64,000 nt of DNA from Myxococcales bacterium (GTDB lineage: Bacteria > Myxococcota_A > Polyangia > Palsa-1104 > JAEUJZ01): positions 81,018-145,017 of the forward strand of contig JAEUKB010000064.1 of NCBI GenBank assembly GCA_016794365.1, given 5' to 3'. The translations under genes and the position numbers were made by a program. Under the pieces are notes generated by a model that had not been told where the DNA came from, did no database searches, and saw only the letters and a list, made by a program, of their open reading frames with translations. Below, one piece after another: positions 34,059 to 45,595 of the stretch; within the stretch, counting starts at the first letter, position 1, and every line of letters starts with the position of its first letter.

Positions 34059-34882
34059 GTGGACGAGCGCCCGAGATTTGGATCGGCGAAGACGGTGAGG
34101 CGCTGGCCCGGGAAGGTGTACGGCGAATTGTGGACGCAGCGCGACGGGCGATTTCCGCGCGCGGACGCTTCGTGATCGCACTGGCGGGTGGCAATACACC
34201 CAGGCGGCTGTATCAGCTTCTGGCCCAGATTGAGACGATCGACTGGACACGCGTCCACGTCTACTTTTCCGACGAGCGGATGGTGTCGCACGAGAGCCCC
34301 GACAGCAACTACCGCATGGCGAGTGAGACGCTGCTTCGGCTGGTGCGGGTGCCTCCGTCACAGATCCATCCGATTCCGACCGACTTGCCACTGGAAGATG
34401 CAGCGCTGCGCTACGACCAGATCCTCAGGGAAGCGCTGCCTGCGGATGAGCCTCGGCTCGATCTGGCGCTGCTTGGGATGGGCTCAGACGGGCACACGGC
34501 ATCGATTTTTCCGGGCTCGCGGCTGCTGGCTGGGGTAGATGATGACTTCCTGCTGGATGATCCCACGACGGGGCCGCTTAGCAGTGGGGTTCCGACGGCG
34601 TCGCTCGATTCCTTTGCGACAGAGCGACTGTGCGCAGCGGTACACGATGCGCCGAAGCCTCCGGCAGAGCGGGTGACGATGACACCGTATATGCTCAACC
34701 TGGCGCGTCAGGTGCTGGTGCTGGTGGCGGGTGACGACAAGGTTGCGGCGGTGTCAGCGGCGCTGGAAAGCGATGCCCGGGTGGCCGAGATCCCGATTCG
34801 CGCGATTGCACCAACAGGTGGTGAGCTGGTGTGGCTGCTCGATCGCAAAGCGGGACGTGCGCTGGGCAGTCCGTTGCGATAA
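34052..34882 (+). CDS. pgl: 6-phosphogluconolactonase
   Basis: A 276-residue protein of the NagB/Pgl (SOL) fold with LAGGNTPRRLYQLLA, VYFSDERMVS, LALLGMGSDGHTASIFPGS and a DKVAAV region, all characteristic of Pgl. It hydrolyses the lactone made by G6PD. Overlaps opcA by seven bases and completes the zwf-opcA-pgl operon. The next gene, a lipoprotein, begins 33 bases downstream. Confidence 0.93.
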   Translation: MVSGRAPEIWIGEDGEALAREGVRRIVDAARRAISARGRFVIALAGGNTPRRLYQLLAQIETIDWTRVHVYFSDERMVSHESPDSNYRMASETLLRLVRVPPSQIHPIPTDLPLEDAALRYDQILREALPADEPRLDLALLGMGSDGHTASIFPGSRLLAGVDDDFLLDDPTTGPLSSGVPTASLDSFATERLCAAVHDAPKPPAERVTMTPYMLNLARQVLVLVAGDDKVAAVSAALESDARVAEIPIRAIAPTGGELVWLLDRKAGRALGSPLR

Positions 34883-34915
34883 AGAACGGTCTGAACTTGG
34901 CTTGTGGAGCCCGTG

Positions 34916-35581
34916 ATGTCTGTACAGCCCGTGATGCGTTCTTCGTCCGCTGCGTTCGTTTTGCGCTGGTCCGCTCTGGGTCTGTGCGCGGTGCTGGGCT
35001 GTACGGACAAGCTGCCCGCGCTCAAGCCGCCGGTGTTTCAGGACTCGTTTGATCGAGCCGAGCTGGGACCAAGCTGGCGCTCGACCGCACCCGCTGGGAC
35101 GTACCGCATTGAGTCGGGCGAGCTGGTGGTGTCGGGCGCACGCAATCATCCACTGTGGCTTGTGGAGCGGCTGCCGCGCGATGCCGTGATCGAGCTGGAT
35201 GCGTACAGCAAGAGCCCAGACGGTGACATCAAGGTCGAAGCGTTTGGGGATGGCCAGAGCTTTGCGAAGACGGTGTCGTATACCTCGACGGCGTATGTGT
35301 TTATCCAAGGCGGCTGGCGCAATCGCCTGGGCGCGCTGTGCCGGATGGATGAGCACGCCGACGATCGCAAGACGAGCAGCGAGCTGAAGGTGGTGCCGGG
35401 AAAGCGCTACCACTGGCTGATTGCCCGCAAGGACAACCTGGTGCGCTGGTACGTCGATGGCAAGCTGGCGCTCGAGCTGGACGATCTGGCACCGCTCGAA
35501 GGTCCGCAGCATGGCTTTTTTGCGCTGAACAACTGGGAAGCGGAAGTTCACTTCGACAACGTGGTGGTGCGTCCGTACTAA
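34916..35581 (+). CDS. Lipoprotein with a concanavalin-like beta-sandwich domain
   Basis: The ATG at 34916 is preceded by GGAG at 6 bases; 221 residues (a GTG at 34904 is an alternative). A lipobox-like AVLGC follows a signal peptide. The body (FQDSFDRAELGPSWRSTAP..., YRIESGELVVSG, DGKLALELDD, HFDNVVVRPY) has the strand spacing of LamG/concanavalin-like jelly-rolls such as DUF1080 or laminin-G-type domains. No catalytic residues were identified. Probably a sugar or surface-ligand binding lipoprotein; the operon position after pgl may be chance. Confidence 0.75.
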   Translation: MSVQPVMRSSSAAFVLRWSALGLCAVLGCTDKLPALKPPVFQDSFDRAELGPSWRSTAPAGTYRIESGELVVSGARNHPLWLVERLPRDAVIELDAYSKSPDGDIKVEAFGDGQSFAKTVSYTSTAYVFIQGGWRNRLGALCRMDEHADDRKTSSELKVVPGKRYHWLIARKDNLVRWYVDGKLALELDDLAPLEGPQHGFFALNNWEAEVHFDNVVVRPY

Positions 35582-35599
35582 GGACGCCACGCGGGGTTG

Positions 35600-36388
35600 T
35601 TACAGCGAAAGCAGCGTCGGACGGCTGGATCGAGAAGCAATCGCGAGCGCCTGGCCTTCGGGCACGACGGCAAGCTCACTGGGGAGCGCGTCGCCATCGG
35701 TTGCCCCAACGACCAAGGTCTGCTGCTGGCTGGGACCGGAGCTGCTCGGCTCAGTGACGCTGAGAAAGCGCAGGCTGCCGTGGCCGCGCCTGGCGATCAC
35801 AACCTGCTCATCGTGGCTGAGCGCAAGCAGGACGCCGGGGGCAGACTCGCTGGGTACGATGCGGCGCAGGGCCTTGCCGAGGACGGCGGCCAGCACTTCG
35901 GTGCGTAGCTCGCTGGCGGTCAGATACGCGGGGTCGGCATCGTGTAGATCGGTCAGGACTTGGTGAAACAGCAGCTCTGCTTCGCTGCGTCCGCGCAGGT
36001 TGTCGCGCAGCGGAAGCGGCAAATCGGCGGTGAGCTGAGAGCGCCCTGGTTGGCCTCCAAGCTGGCCAGCGACAGCGAGCATGAAGTGGTGATAACGAAA
36101 GACACCTTGGGGCGACGTTCCCACGGTGGCCATGAGCTGGTCGGTGCGCAGTCCGGCGAGGGCGCGGTAGGCCGCTGTCTCGTCCTGGCGACCGCGCTGA
36201 AGCAGCGGCTCGCCGCCGATGACAAAGCCAACGTCGAGCTGCACGGTCTTGTCGGGGGCTGCGGCTGGTTCCTCTTGGCCGACCGCCACATCACTGAGCG
36301 CTGCGGCGTTGGCAAGGCCGGGGACTCGCGAAAGCACGCCGCGTAGGCGCACGGGCTCACTGCTACGGAGGAGTAGGAGTCGTGACAT
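35600..36388 (-). CDS. Degenerate class II glutamine amidotransferase-like protein
   Basis: From the ATG at 36388, 262 residues. The start MSRLLLLRSSEP resembles the MCRLLGY start of YafJ-type class II glutamine amidotransferases but Ser replaces the essential Cys2. The middle (YHHFMLAVAGQL where LFAHNG is usual; LPLRDNLRGRSEAELLFHQVLTDLH near NGTTDSE) and the C-terminal GVLLALSHDEQVVIARRG follow the family. The loss of the catalytic Cys and of the HNG motif suggests a non-catalytic relative. A hydrophobic or signal segment is absent. It is divergent from the iron permease gene. Confidence 0.62.
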   Translation of the reverse strand: MSRLLLLRSSEPVRLRGVLSRVPGLANAAALSDVAVGQEEPAAAPDKTVQLDVGFVIGGEPLLQRGRQDETAAYRALAGLRTDQLMATVGTSPQGVFRYHHFMLAVAGQLGGQPGRSQLTADLPLPLRDNLRGRSEAELLFHQVLTDLHDADPAYLTASELRTEVLAAVLGKALRRIVPSESAPGVLLALSHDEQVVIARRGHGSLRFLSVTEPSSSGPSQQQTLVVGATDGDALPSELAVVPEGQALAIASRSSRPTLLSL

Positions 36389-36513
36389 GTCTTTTGATCT
36401 TAGCCTTTCACGATACGGCGGAAGCGGCGGCACAGACAAGCACCGCGATCGCGGCAAGTGCGCTGGGTGGTGTGGAAGCGGCATCTGTTTTACTGAGAGA
36501 GACCAGTCGCGGC

Positions 36514-36542
36514 TTGACAGCGCCAGGTCGCGAGGATGATGA
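36514..36542 (+). promoter_or_regulatory. Candidate promoter and ribosome site before the iron permease
   Basis: A perfect TTGACA -35 (36514-36519) is followed after 17 bases by tgatga, a poor -10. GAGG at 36532-36535 stands 7 bases before a TTG at 36543, favouring TTG as start over the in-frame ATG at 36552. Confidence 0.35.
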
Positions 36543-38555
36543 TTGAACTCAATGTTGAAAACGATTTTCAATATTCGATTGTGGTTGCTGATCGCTTGGT
36601 TGCTTCCGGGGGCCGCGCTCGGGAGCGAAGAGGAAGCGATGCGCCAGACGCAGCAGGTGGCTTCGCTCGTGGAATACATCGCGGCGGACTATCCTGGGGC
36701 GGTCAAAGACGGCAAGGTTCTCGACGAGAGCGAGTATGCCGAGCAGCGCAACCTGATCGAAGAAGCGAGCAAGCTGCTGCCGAAGCTGGGCGGCGCGGAA
36801 AGCAGCCAGGCGCGGCTTGCAGCAGCCCTTCAAGCGGTGCGCGTCGCGGTGGAAGCCAAAGAGTCGGGCGCGCTGGTGAGTGAGCGCTGCCGAGCGGTGC
36901 GTCAGATCCTCAAAGAGGCGTATCAGCTTAAGATGGTGCCCGCGTCGAAGGTGTCAGCGGTCCAAGCGGCAGAGCAGTATCAGAAGCTGTGCGCGTCCTG
37001 TCACGGTGCGACGGGCCATGCGGAAGCGGCTGCGGCCAAGACGATGACGCCGCCGCCGGTGTCGTTCTTCGATGAAGAAAAGATGCCGAGTGTGGCTCCG
37101 CAGCTTGCGTTTCACGCGCTGACGTTCGGGCTGTCGGGCACGGCGATGGCGAGCTTTGATCATCTGTCGGCGCAGCAGCGCTGGAACCTGGCGTTCTACG
37201 TGGTCGGTCTGCGTCACGGCACGCCGGGGCAGGGCAAGCCATCGGCGCTGTCGCAGCATCCGGCGGTGGCGGCTCTCCGCTTGGCGGATCTGGCGGAACA
37301 GTCCGATCACGAGCTGTGCCAAACGCTTCAGGCGGGCGGGCTGGATGCGTCGCGCTGTAAAGAGGCGCTGAAGGTGGTGCGTACGCAGGCTCCGTTTGTG
37401 TCGAGTGTGGAAGGCAAGCTGAACTTCGATCGGGCGCGGGCACTGCTTGGCGAGCTACGTGGTGCGGTTGAGCGAGGCGAATCGGATGCAGCGCAGCGGC
37501 TGGCGATTGCGGCATATCTCGATGGCGTCGAGCCGAACGAGGTGTCTTTGCGGGTCGAGCAGCCGGAGCTTCTGCGCAAGATCGAGAGCACGTTTACCGG
37601 CCTGCGACAGGCGGTGGATCCACACAGCGGCGTCGCAAAGGCCGAGGTGCTGCGCAAGCTGACGGAAGCGACGGGCCTGCTGGCGGAAGCGGAACAGGGC
37701 GCAGGCGGACAGGTGGCAGCGTTTTTGGCGTCGCTGACGATTGCGCTGCGTGAAGGGCTGGAAGTGGCGCTGCTGATTGCGGCGCTGCTCGCGTTTTTGC
37801 GCAAGAGCGGCCAAGCACACCTGACGCGGCTGGTTCACTTGGGCTGGCTTTTGGCGATTCCGGCGGGCCTGCTGACGTTCGTGGCGGTGGGGGCGCTGGT
37901 GTCGGGGGCGCAGCGAGAACTGGCGGAAGGGATCATGACGCTTGTGGCGGCGGCGATCCTGATCACGATGACGCACTGGATCATCGGGGCGAAAGAAGCG
38001 AAGCACTGGCTGGGCTTTCTGCGTCGGCGGGTCGAAGGCGCAGGCGAGCAAGCCGAGCTGGGTCAGAAGCTGGCGCTCATCGGGCTGTCCTTTTTTGCGG
38101 TCTATCGCGAAGCGGTCGAGGTCGTGCTGTTTTATCGAACGCTGCTGGTCAGCGCCGGGGACAAAGGCCGCAGCGACGTGATCTGGGGCGCGGTCCTGGG
38201 TGTGATTGTGATGGTTGCGGTGGTGCTCATCGTGGGACGGATTGGCCGCAAGCTCAACCCGCGTCCGGTGATGCTGGTGAGCAGTGCGCTGTTGTCGCTG
38301 CTGGCGATCATGATGACCGGCAACGGCCTGCACGCGCTGCAAGAGGGCGGCTACCTGGGCATGACGGCGATTCGCCTGTTTGGTCACGAGTGGTCGGGCG
38401 TGCCAATGCTGGGCCTGCATCCAACGTGGCAGGTGGTGCTGGGTCAGTGCGTGGTGGCGCTGCTGCTGATTGTTCCATCGCTGGTCGAGAGAGCACGACG
38501 GCGGCCCGGCAGCGATCCTGCGCTGCCCAGCTCTGGTCAAGTGACGGCGTCGTAG
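36543..38555 (+). CDS. Cytochrome c-FTR1 fusion iron permease
   Basis: The 670-residue frame (or 667 residues from the ATG at 36552) begins with a signal peptide, carries a helical linker, then a cytochrome c domain with CASCH around residue 150, and from about residue 395 a seven-helix FTR1/OFeT permease. The permease has REGLE in TIALREGLEVALL and REAVE in VYREAVEVVLFYR, which are the Fe-binding glutamates. Cytochrome-FTR1 fusions are known in Proteobacteria; the cytochrome probably handles electron flow to or from periplasmic iron. No partner FetA/EfeO gene is nearby. A Fur-like palindrome overlaps the start. Confidence 0.9.
   Translation: MNSMLKTIFNIRLWLLIAWLLPGAALGSEEEAMRQTQQVASLVEYIAADYPGAVKDGKVLDESEYAEQRNLIEEASKLLPKLGGAESSQARLAAALQAVRVAVEAKESGALVSERCRAVRQILKEAYQLKMVPASKVSAVQAAEQYQKLCASCHGATGHAEAAAAKTMTPPPVSFFDEEKMPSVAPQLAFHALTFGLSGTAMASFDHLSAQQRWNLAFYVVGLRHGTPGQGKPSALSQHPAVAALRLADLAEQSDHELCQTLQAGGLDASRCKEALKVVRTQAPFVSSVEGKLNFDRARALLGELRGAVERGESDAAQRLAIAAYLDGVEPNEVSLRVEQPELLRKIESTFTGLRQAVDPHSGVAKAEVLRKLTEATGLLAEAEQGAGGQVAAFLASLTIALREGLEVALLIAALLAFLRKSGQAHLTRLVHLGWLLAIPAGLLTFVAVGALVSGAQRELAEGIMTLVAAAILITMTHWIIGAKEAKHWLGFLRRRVEGAGEQAELGQKLALIGLSFFAVYREAVEVVLFYRTLLVSAGDKGRSDVIWGAVLGVIVMVAVVLIVGRIGRKLNPRPVMLVSSALLSLLAIMMTGNGLHALQEGGYLGMTAIRLFGHEWSGVPMLGLHPTWQVVLGQCVVALLLIVPSLVERARRRPGSDPALPSSGQVTAS
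36555..36571 (+). promoter_or_regulatory. Fur-box-like palindrome overlapping the start of the iron permease gene
   Basis: TTGAAAACGATTTTCAA is a perfect 7-3-7 inverted repeat that resembles known Fur operators (TGAAAA..TTTTCA). It covers the first codons after the ATG at 36552, or codons 5-10 from the TTG at 36543, inside coding sequence. If Fur binds here it would block elongation or the promoter just upstream. Confidence 0.6.
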
Positions 38556-38597
38556 TCACAGCGAGGGGCGCAGCGGGTACGGGCTCGGGCTCGGGAC

Positions 38598-41435
38598 TCA
38601 CGGAGACGCTGGTGGCCGCAGCTCGGGCTCTGCAAACAGGTGATGGATGTCTTGTAGCTCGTCTTCGCGCAGCAGGGTCTTTAGTCCCGCGCGCAGGCGT
38701 CGCAGCAGCCGTGGATCGTCGGTGGCAATGCTGTGTAGGCGTCGCAGCGGGATGCCGGTCAGCATCATCAGCCGTGACACCGACAGCGAGCTGCGCTTGT
38801 GTTCCAGGTAGGCGACAAGCTGCAAGGTGTGCGCGCTGAGCACCGCCGTGTCTTGTTCGCCCGCTTGTTCCAGAAACAGCCCGGCCAGGCCGTGTCCAAG
38901 CTGACGATCTTCGTCGGTAAGCAAGCTGTAGGCCGCGTCGCGCATGGCTGCCGAGCGAAAGCTATACTCGGCGTCGTCGGGGAAGCGACTGTGGGCGTGG
39001 GCTTCGATGACCTCACTGTCGTGCAGCAGGCGCAGCCAGCGATCGACGGCGCTTTCGCTGAGGTCGGGCACCTGCGCGAGCAAGGCCAGGATGCCGCCGC
39101 GCCAGAAGGTCTGTCCGAAGATGCTGGCCACCCGCAGGACACGTCGCGCACCGGGCTCTAGCTGAAGCAGTCGCGCTTGGGTCAGGGTAAGGACCGTATC
39201 GGGCAAGGTGTCGCCTTTTCCTTCGGCGACGGCGCGGATCAGCTCTTCCAGAAACAGCGCGTTGCCCTGCGACTGCGAGACAATGCGTGCGACGGTGGTG
39301 GGCGGAACCTCGCTGCCCAAGGCGTGATGGACCAGTCGCTCGCAGGCGCGCCTTCCCAAGGCACCGAGCCGAATGTCCTGGGCTTTGCCCGACCACAGCT
39401 TGGGATAGAGCTTTTCGACCTCGGGGCGACCGAGTCCGCAGACCAGCAGCGGGCGCTCGGCCAGGTGACGCAGCGCGGAGTCAATCACGCGCAGCGACGG
39501 CTCATCCACCCACTGAAGATCATCCAACAGGAGCAGCAGCGGACGCTGCAAAGACAGCAGATCGAGCCAGGCCACAAACGCTCGCTGTAGGTCGGCGGGC
39601 GCTGGCGCGGGCGTTAGTTCCAGCGGGCACGCGTGAAGCAGCGGATCGAGCCATGCTTGGGACGACGCACCGAGCGCAGTAAGTCTCGTCGTGAGCTGCT
39701 GGCGCTGGTCATTGGCTGCCATGGTGTTCACCAGCCCAGCCCACTTGCGCAGCACTTGGGTCAGCGCGCCCAGCGGCACCGCTTGAAGCAGCGAGTCCCC
39801 TTGCCCCGACAAGATCGCTACGTCGCGATGCTGGACACGGCGTAGGAACTCTTGGCGCAGTCGCGACTTGCCGTAGCCGGACGGTGCCGACAGCAGCACC
39901 GCTTGGGCTTGCGACTCCTCGATGCAGCCGGACAGGAGCGCGTCGAGCACGCCCAGCTCTTGCTCTCGACCGATGCAGGGCCACGGCTTGCCAAGGAGCA
40001 GCCTCGATTCATCGGCTTCATCGTCGCGTCCCCACAGCAGCGGTCCGAGCGAGCCGGGACGAACATCAAAGCTTCGATCGAGCAGGCCCGCGCTGACGGT
40101 GTCGAGCAAGATGCCGGGCTCTTTGTGGCCGCTCGCTTGCTGCTTTCGTCGCAGATCGTGGGCGGCGCGATCCAAGGCTTCGCCGAGCGGCGGACCGTGA
40201 GACGGCGCAGCTTGGCCTCGGCCCGTGGCGAGCACGAGCTCAAGCGCGGGCCAGCGCGACCACAGCAGCAAGGCCAGTCGGGCGGCTTCGCGAACCTGAT
40301 CGGTGGCGCTTCCGGTGGGAGCCACTGCGGCAACCAGGGAACCATTGGCCAGCAGCTCCAGGCTGATGTGACGACTGACCAGCTCACAGCGAAGCGCGGC
40401 GATCTCTTCTTGGCTCGGTAGCAGGGACTGCTCGGTGCTGTCGGCGGCTTGCGCGGTCGAATCGGCATCTGTCAGCGACGCGGACGCCAAGATCACGCTA
40501 TAGAGTCGCTGTTCCGAGGCAGTCAGCACGCGCCGGGGAACCAGCTTTGTGCCGTCGCGGCCCGGGGCCTGCGCCACTTGCCGCAGCAGCTCATCGACGA
40601 TCGGTAGCAGCGCCGAGGCATCCGTCGGTCGCGCAGCGGCATCTTTGGCGAGCATGTCCACAAGCAGCGCGTCGAGTGCTTCGGGCGCGGCTGGATAGAG
40701 CGTGCGCAGCCTCGGCGGTTCCTCGAACAGGATCTTGGTCAGCAGGGCAGCAACGTGCTCTCCGACGAAGGGAGGCCTGCCGGTCAGACATGCGTAGACG
40801 ATGCAGGCCAAGGCGAAGATGTCCGTCGCAGGTACGGCGCTGCGCTCGCCGCGTGCTTGCTCTGGGGCCATGTATTCCGGTGTGCCGACGACGACCCCGG
40901 TGCGAGAGACGGACGGCTCGCTGCGATGGCGCTGGGCAATGCCAAAGTCAAACAGCGTGACTTGATCGATCTGTCCGTCGCGTAGAAACAGGTTGCTCGG
41001 CTTGAGGTCACGGTGAACGATCCCGACGCGGTGCGCGGCAGCCAGAGCGTCCGCGATGGTGCGACAGAGCGTCAGGGTCTCGGTGAGCGACAGCGTTCCT
41101 TGGGACAGCCGCTTGCCCAGATCGTGTCCGCTCAGCCACTCCATGGCGAGATAGAGCTGACCTTCGCTGGTCTGTCCGTGTGCGACGTAGGAAACGATGC
41201 CGGGATGACGCAGCTCGGACAGAAGCTGGGCTTCGCGAAAGAAGCGGCTTGGCTCGCTTAGCGTCGCCGTCGCTGACTGTCGATGGAGCAGCTTGAGCGC
41301 GACGGCCCGATTGTCGGTGATGTCGCGCGCTTTGAAGACGACGCCCATCCCGCCTTCGCCCGCCATGCTCTCGATCGCAAAGCGGTGCGCCAGGATGCTG
41401 CCAATGAGCTGCTCAGGATGGTTGCCGTGCGTCAT
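38598..41435 (-). CDS. Ser/Thr kinase fused to degenerate cyclase-homology and AAA ATPase domains (paralogue 1)
   Basis: A 945-residue protein. Residues ~10-285 are a complete kinase: GEGGMGVVFKARD, Lys48, HRDLKPSNLFL, DFGIA, EYMAPEQ. Residues ~320-480 resemble a class III nucleotide cyclase homology domain (LVLATGRGQ..., LGEALDRAA, GILLDTVSAGLL) without the metal-binding Asp and catalytic residues. From ~500 there is a STAND/AAA ATPase with Walker A LSAPSGYGKSR, then LLLLDDLQWVDEPSL, and a C-terminal helical region. This is the layout of myxobacterial PknK-type regulators, but no TPRs are evident. It is 59 bases downstream of paralogue 2. Confidence 0.87.
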   Translation of the reverse strand: MTHGNHPEQLIGSILAHRFAIESMAGEGGMGVVFKARDITDNRAVALKLLHRQSATATLSEPSRFFREAQLLSELRHPGIVSYVAHGQTSEGQLYLAMEWLSGHDLGKRLSQGTLSLTETLTLCRTIADALAAAHRVGIVHRDLKPSNLFLRDGQIDQVTLFDFGIAQRHRSEPSVSRTGVVVGTPEYMAPEQARGERSAVPATDIFALACIVYACLTGRPPFVGEHVAALLTKILFEEPPRLRTLYPAAPEALDALLVDMLAKDAAARPTDASALLPIVDELLRQVAQAPGRDGTKLVPRRVLTASEQRLYSVILASASLTDADSTAQAADSTEQSLLPSQEEIAALRCELVSRHISLELLANGSLVAAVAPTGSATDQVREAARLALLLWSRWPALELVLATGRGQAAPSHGPPLGEALDRAAHDLRRKQQASGHKEPGILLDTVSAGLLDRSFDVRPGSLGPLLWGRDDEADESRLLLGKPWPCIGREQELGVLDALLSGCIEESQAQAVLLSAPSGYGKSRLRQEFLRRVQHRDVAILSGQGDSLLQAVPLGALTQVLRKWAGLVNTMAANDQRQQLTTRLTALGASSQAWLDPLLHACPLELTPAPAPADLQRAFVAWLDLLSLQRPLLLLLDDLQWVDEPSLRVIDSALRHLAERPLLVCGLGRPEVEKLYPKLWSGKAQDIRLGALGRRACERLVHHALGSEVPPTTVARIVSQSQGNALFLEELIRAVAEGKGDTLPDTVLTLTQARLLQLEPGARRVLRVASIFGQTFWRGGILALLAQVPDLSESAVDRWLRLLHDSEVIEAHAHSRFPDDAEYSFRSAAMRDAAYSLLTDEDRQLGHGLAGLFLEQAGEQDTAVLSAHTLQLVAYLEHKRSSLSVSRLMMLTGIPLRRLHSIATDDPRLLRRLRAGLKTLLREDELQDIHHLFAEPELRPPASP

Positions 41436-41494
41436 GTGACGAGTTCCTTACGACAAGGCCGAACGGACCAGCGGGTAGTGTAGCAGCGCGCCTC

Positions 41495-44095
<2,601 letters not shown>

Positions 44096-44239
44096 GTTAC
44101 GGGAGCTAGGAGCAGAAGGAAATCCGCTAGGCGACTGCGCGATCGGGACGTTATCTTCGCGACGTCAAACCGGAAGCAGGCGTCCAGCCAGCAGTCGCTT
44201 CGTCGGCTGCACGGGTCGCGACGCTGCCAAACCTTACGC

Positions 44240-44275
44240 TCTGCCATGACCGCTACGTCTGCCATGACTGCTACG
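44240..44275 (+). repeat. 18-bp tandem duplication at the aminotransferase start
   Basis: tctgccatgaccgctacg and tctgccatgactgctacg are adjacent and differ at one base. Each contains an ATG in the same frame, so the N-terminus may read MTATSAMTATTA or MTATTA. Confidence 0.9.
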
Positions 44276-45586
44276 ACTGCAAAGATCTGTACGGAAATCC
44301 CTGGTCCCAAGTCCCGTGCCTTGTGTAGCGAGGAGTCCCAGTATCTCGCGCCTGGCATTCAGCAAATCTCGACGCTGGCTGGCTTGGCGATGGCGGGCGG
44401 AGACGGCGCGCTGCTGATCGACGTAGACGGCAATCGCTTCATTGACTGGGTCGCAGGCATCGGCGTCGCGAGCATCGGTCATGGTCATCCGGCGCTCGCG
44501 CAGGCGCTGTATCAGCAGGCCGGACAGCTTTCTGCGACGAGCTTTTCGTCCCCCGCGCGGCTGGAGCTGCTGCGTCGGATCGTCGAGCACGCGCCGCATC
44601 CCAGCCTGGGCGCGGTGCAGCTCTATTCGTCGGGGGCTGAGGCGGTGGAAAGCGCGCTGCGACTGGCTCGGGCGGCGACGGGACACAGCGAGGTCGTCGC
44701 ATTTTGGGGCGGCTTCCACGGCAAGACCCACGGGGTCCTGGGACTGTGCGGCAGTGAGTTCAAGCACGGCCAGCTTCCGCTATTGCCCGGACAACACCTT
44801 GCGCCGTATGCCGACTGCTCGCGCTGCGCGCTGCGTCAGAAGCCAGCGACGTGTCAGCTTGCCTGCGTCGATTTTTTGCGCGATCAGCTCCGGCTGGCGA
44901 CGGCGGGACGAGTGGCTGCGATCCTGGTTGAGCCGATCCAAGGCACAGCGGGCAACGTGGTCCCACATCCCGACTTTTTGCCTGCGCTGACACAAGTGGC
45001 TGAGGAGCACGGCGCGCTGCTTATTGCCGACGAGATGATTACGGGCTTTGGGCGCACGGGCGCACTGTGGGCCAGCCCAGCGTCAGGACTTACGCCCGAC
45101 ATTGTGATCTTTGGCAAAGGCGTGGCGGCGGGCTTTCCCCTGAGCGGACTTGTGACCCGGCCTGAGCTGGCGGCGATGCGTCCGTGGTCGGATCCCTCGC
45201 ACTCGTCGTCGTCGTTTGGTGGCAGTCCGCTCGGCTGTGCTGCCGCGAGCGCCACGACCCGGATCATCATCGAGCAGGACTTGTCATCGCATGCCGCGAC
45301 GGTGGGTGCGCAGCTGCTGGCCGGTCTGCACAAGCTGGCCGAGCGCTTTTCGTGCATTCAGCGGGTGCGGGGACGAGGACTCCTTGTCGGCTTTGACCTG
45401 ATGGACGGTCCGTCGCTGTGGCCCAAAGAACGCTGCGTGGCGCTGTTCCGCGCCTGTCTTTCGCGCGGGCTCCTGACGATGACCTATACACCGAGGGTGC
45501 GGATCAATCCGCCGCTCGTGCTGAGCGCAGCCCAGGTGACAGAGTCGCTGGCGCTGCTTGAAGAGGCGCTCTTGTCGGTGTGCTAG
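44246..45586 (+). CDS. Class III aminotransferase, 4-aminobutyrate aminotransferase-like
   Basis: A 446-residue fold-type I PLP enzyme. LYSSGAEAVESALRLARAAT binds phosphate, LIADEMITGFGRTG carries the PLP Asp, and IFGKGVAAGFPLSG carries the Schiff-base Lys. A Cys-rich insert, CSRCALRQKPATCQLAC, resembles that of GABA aminotransferases in which two Cys may bind an iron-sulfur cluster. Substrate cannot be fixed. An 18-bp tandem duplication (tctgccatgac.gctacg, 44240-44275) contains two possible ATG starts, 44246 and 44264. Convergent with SctV-like gene. Confidence 0.92.
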   Translation: MTATSAMTATTAKICTEIPGPKSRALCSEESQYLAPGIQQISTLAGLAMAGGDGALLIDVDGNRFIDWVAGIGVASIGHGHPALAQALYQQAGQLSATSFSSPARLELLRRIVEHAPHPSLGAVQLYSSGAEAVESALRLARAATGHSEVVAFWGGFHGKTHGVLGLCGSEFKHGQLPLLPGQHLAPYADCSRCALRQKPATCQLACVDFLRDQLRLATAGRVAAILVEPIQGTAGNVVPHPDFLPALTQVAEEHGALLIADEMITGFGRTGALWASPASGLTPDIVIFGKGVAAGFPLSGLVTRPELAAMRPWSDPSHSSSSFGGSPLGCAAASATTRIIIEQDLSSHAATVGAQLLAGLHKLAERFSCIQRVRGRGLLVGFDLMDGPSLWPKERCVALFRACLSRGLLTMTYTPRVRINPPLVLSAAQVTESLALLEEALLSVC

Positions 45587-45595
45587 CGACGGCAG

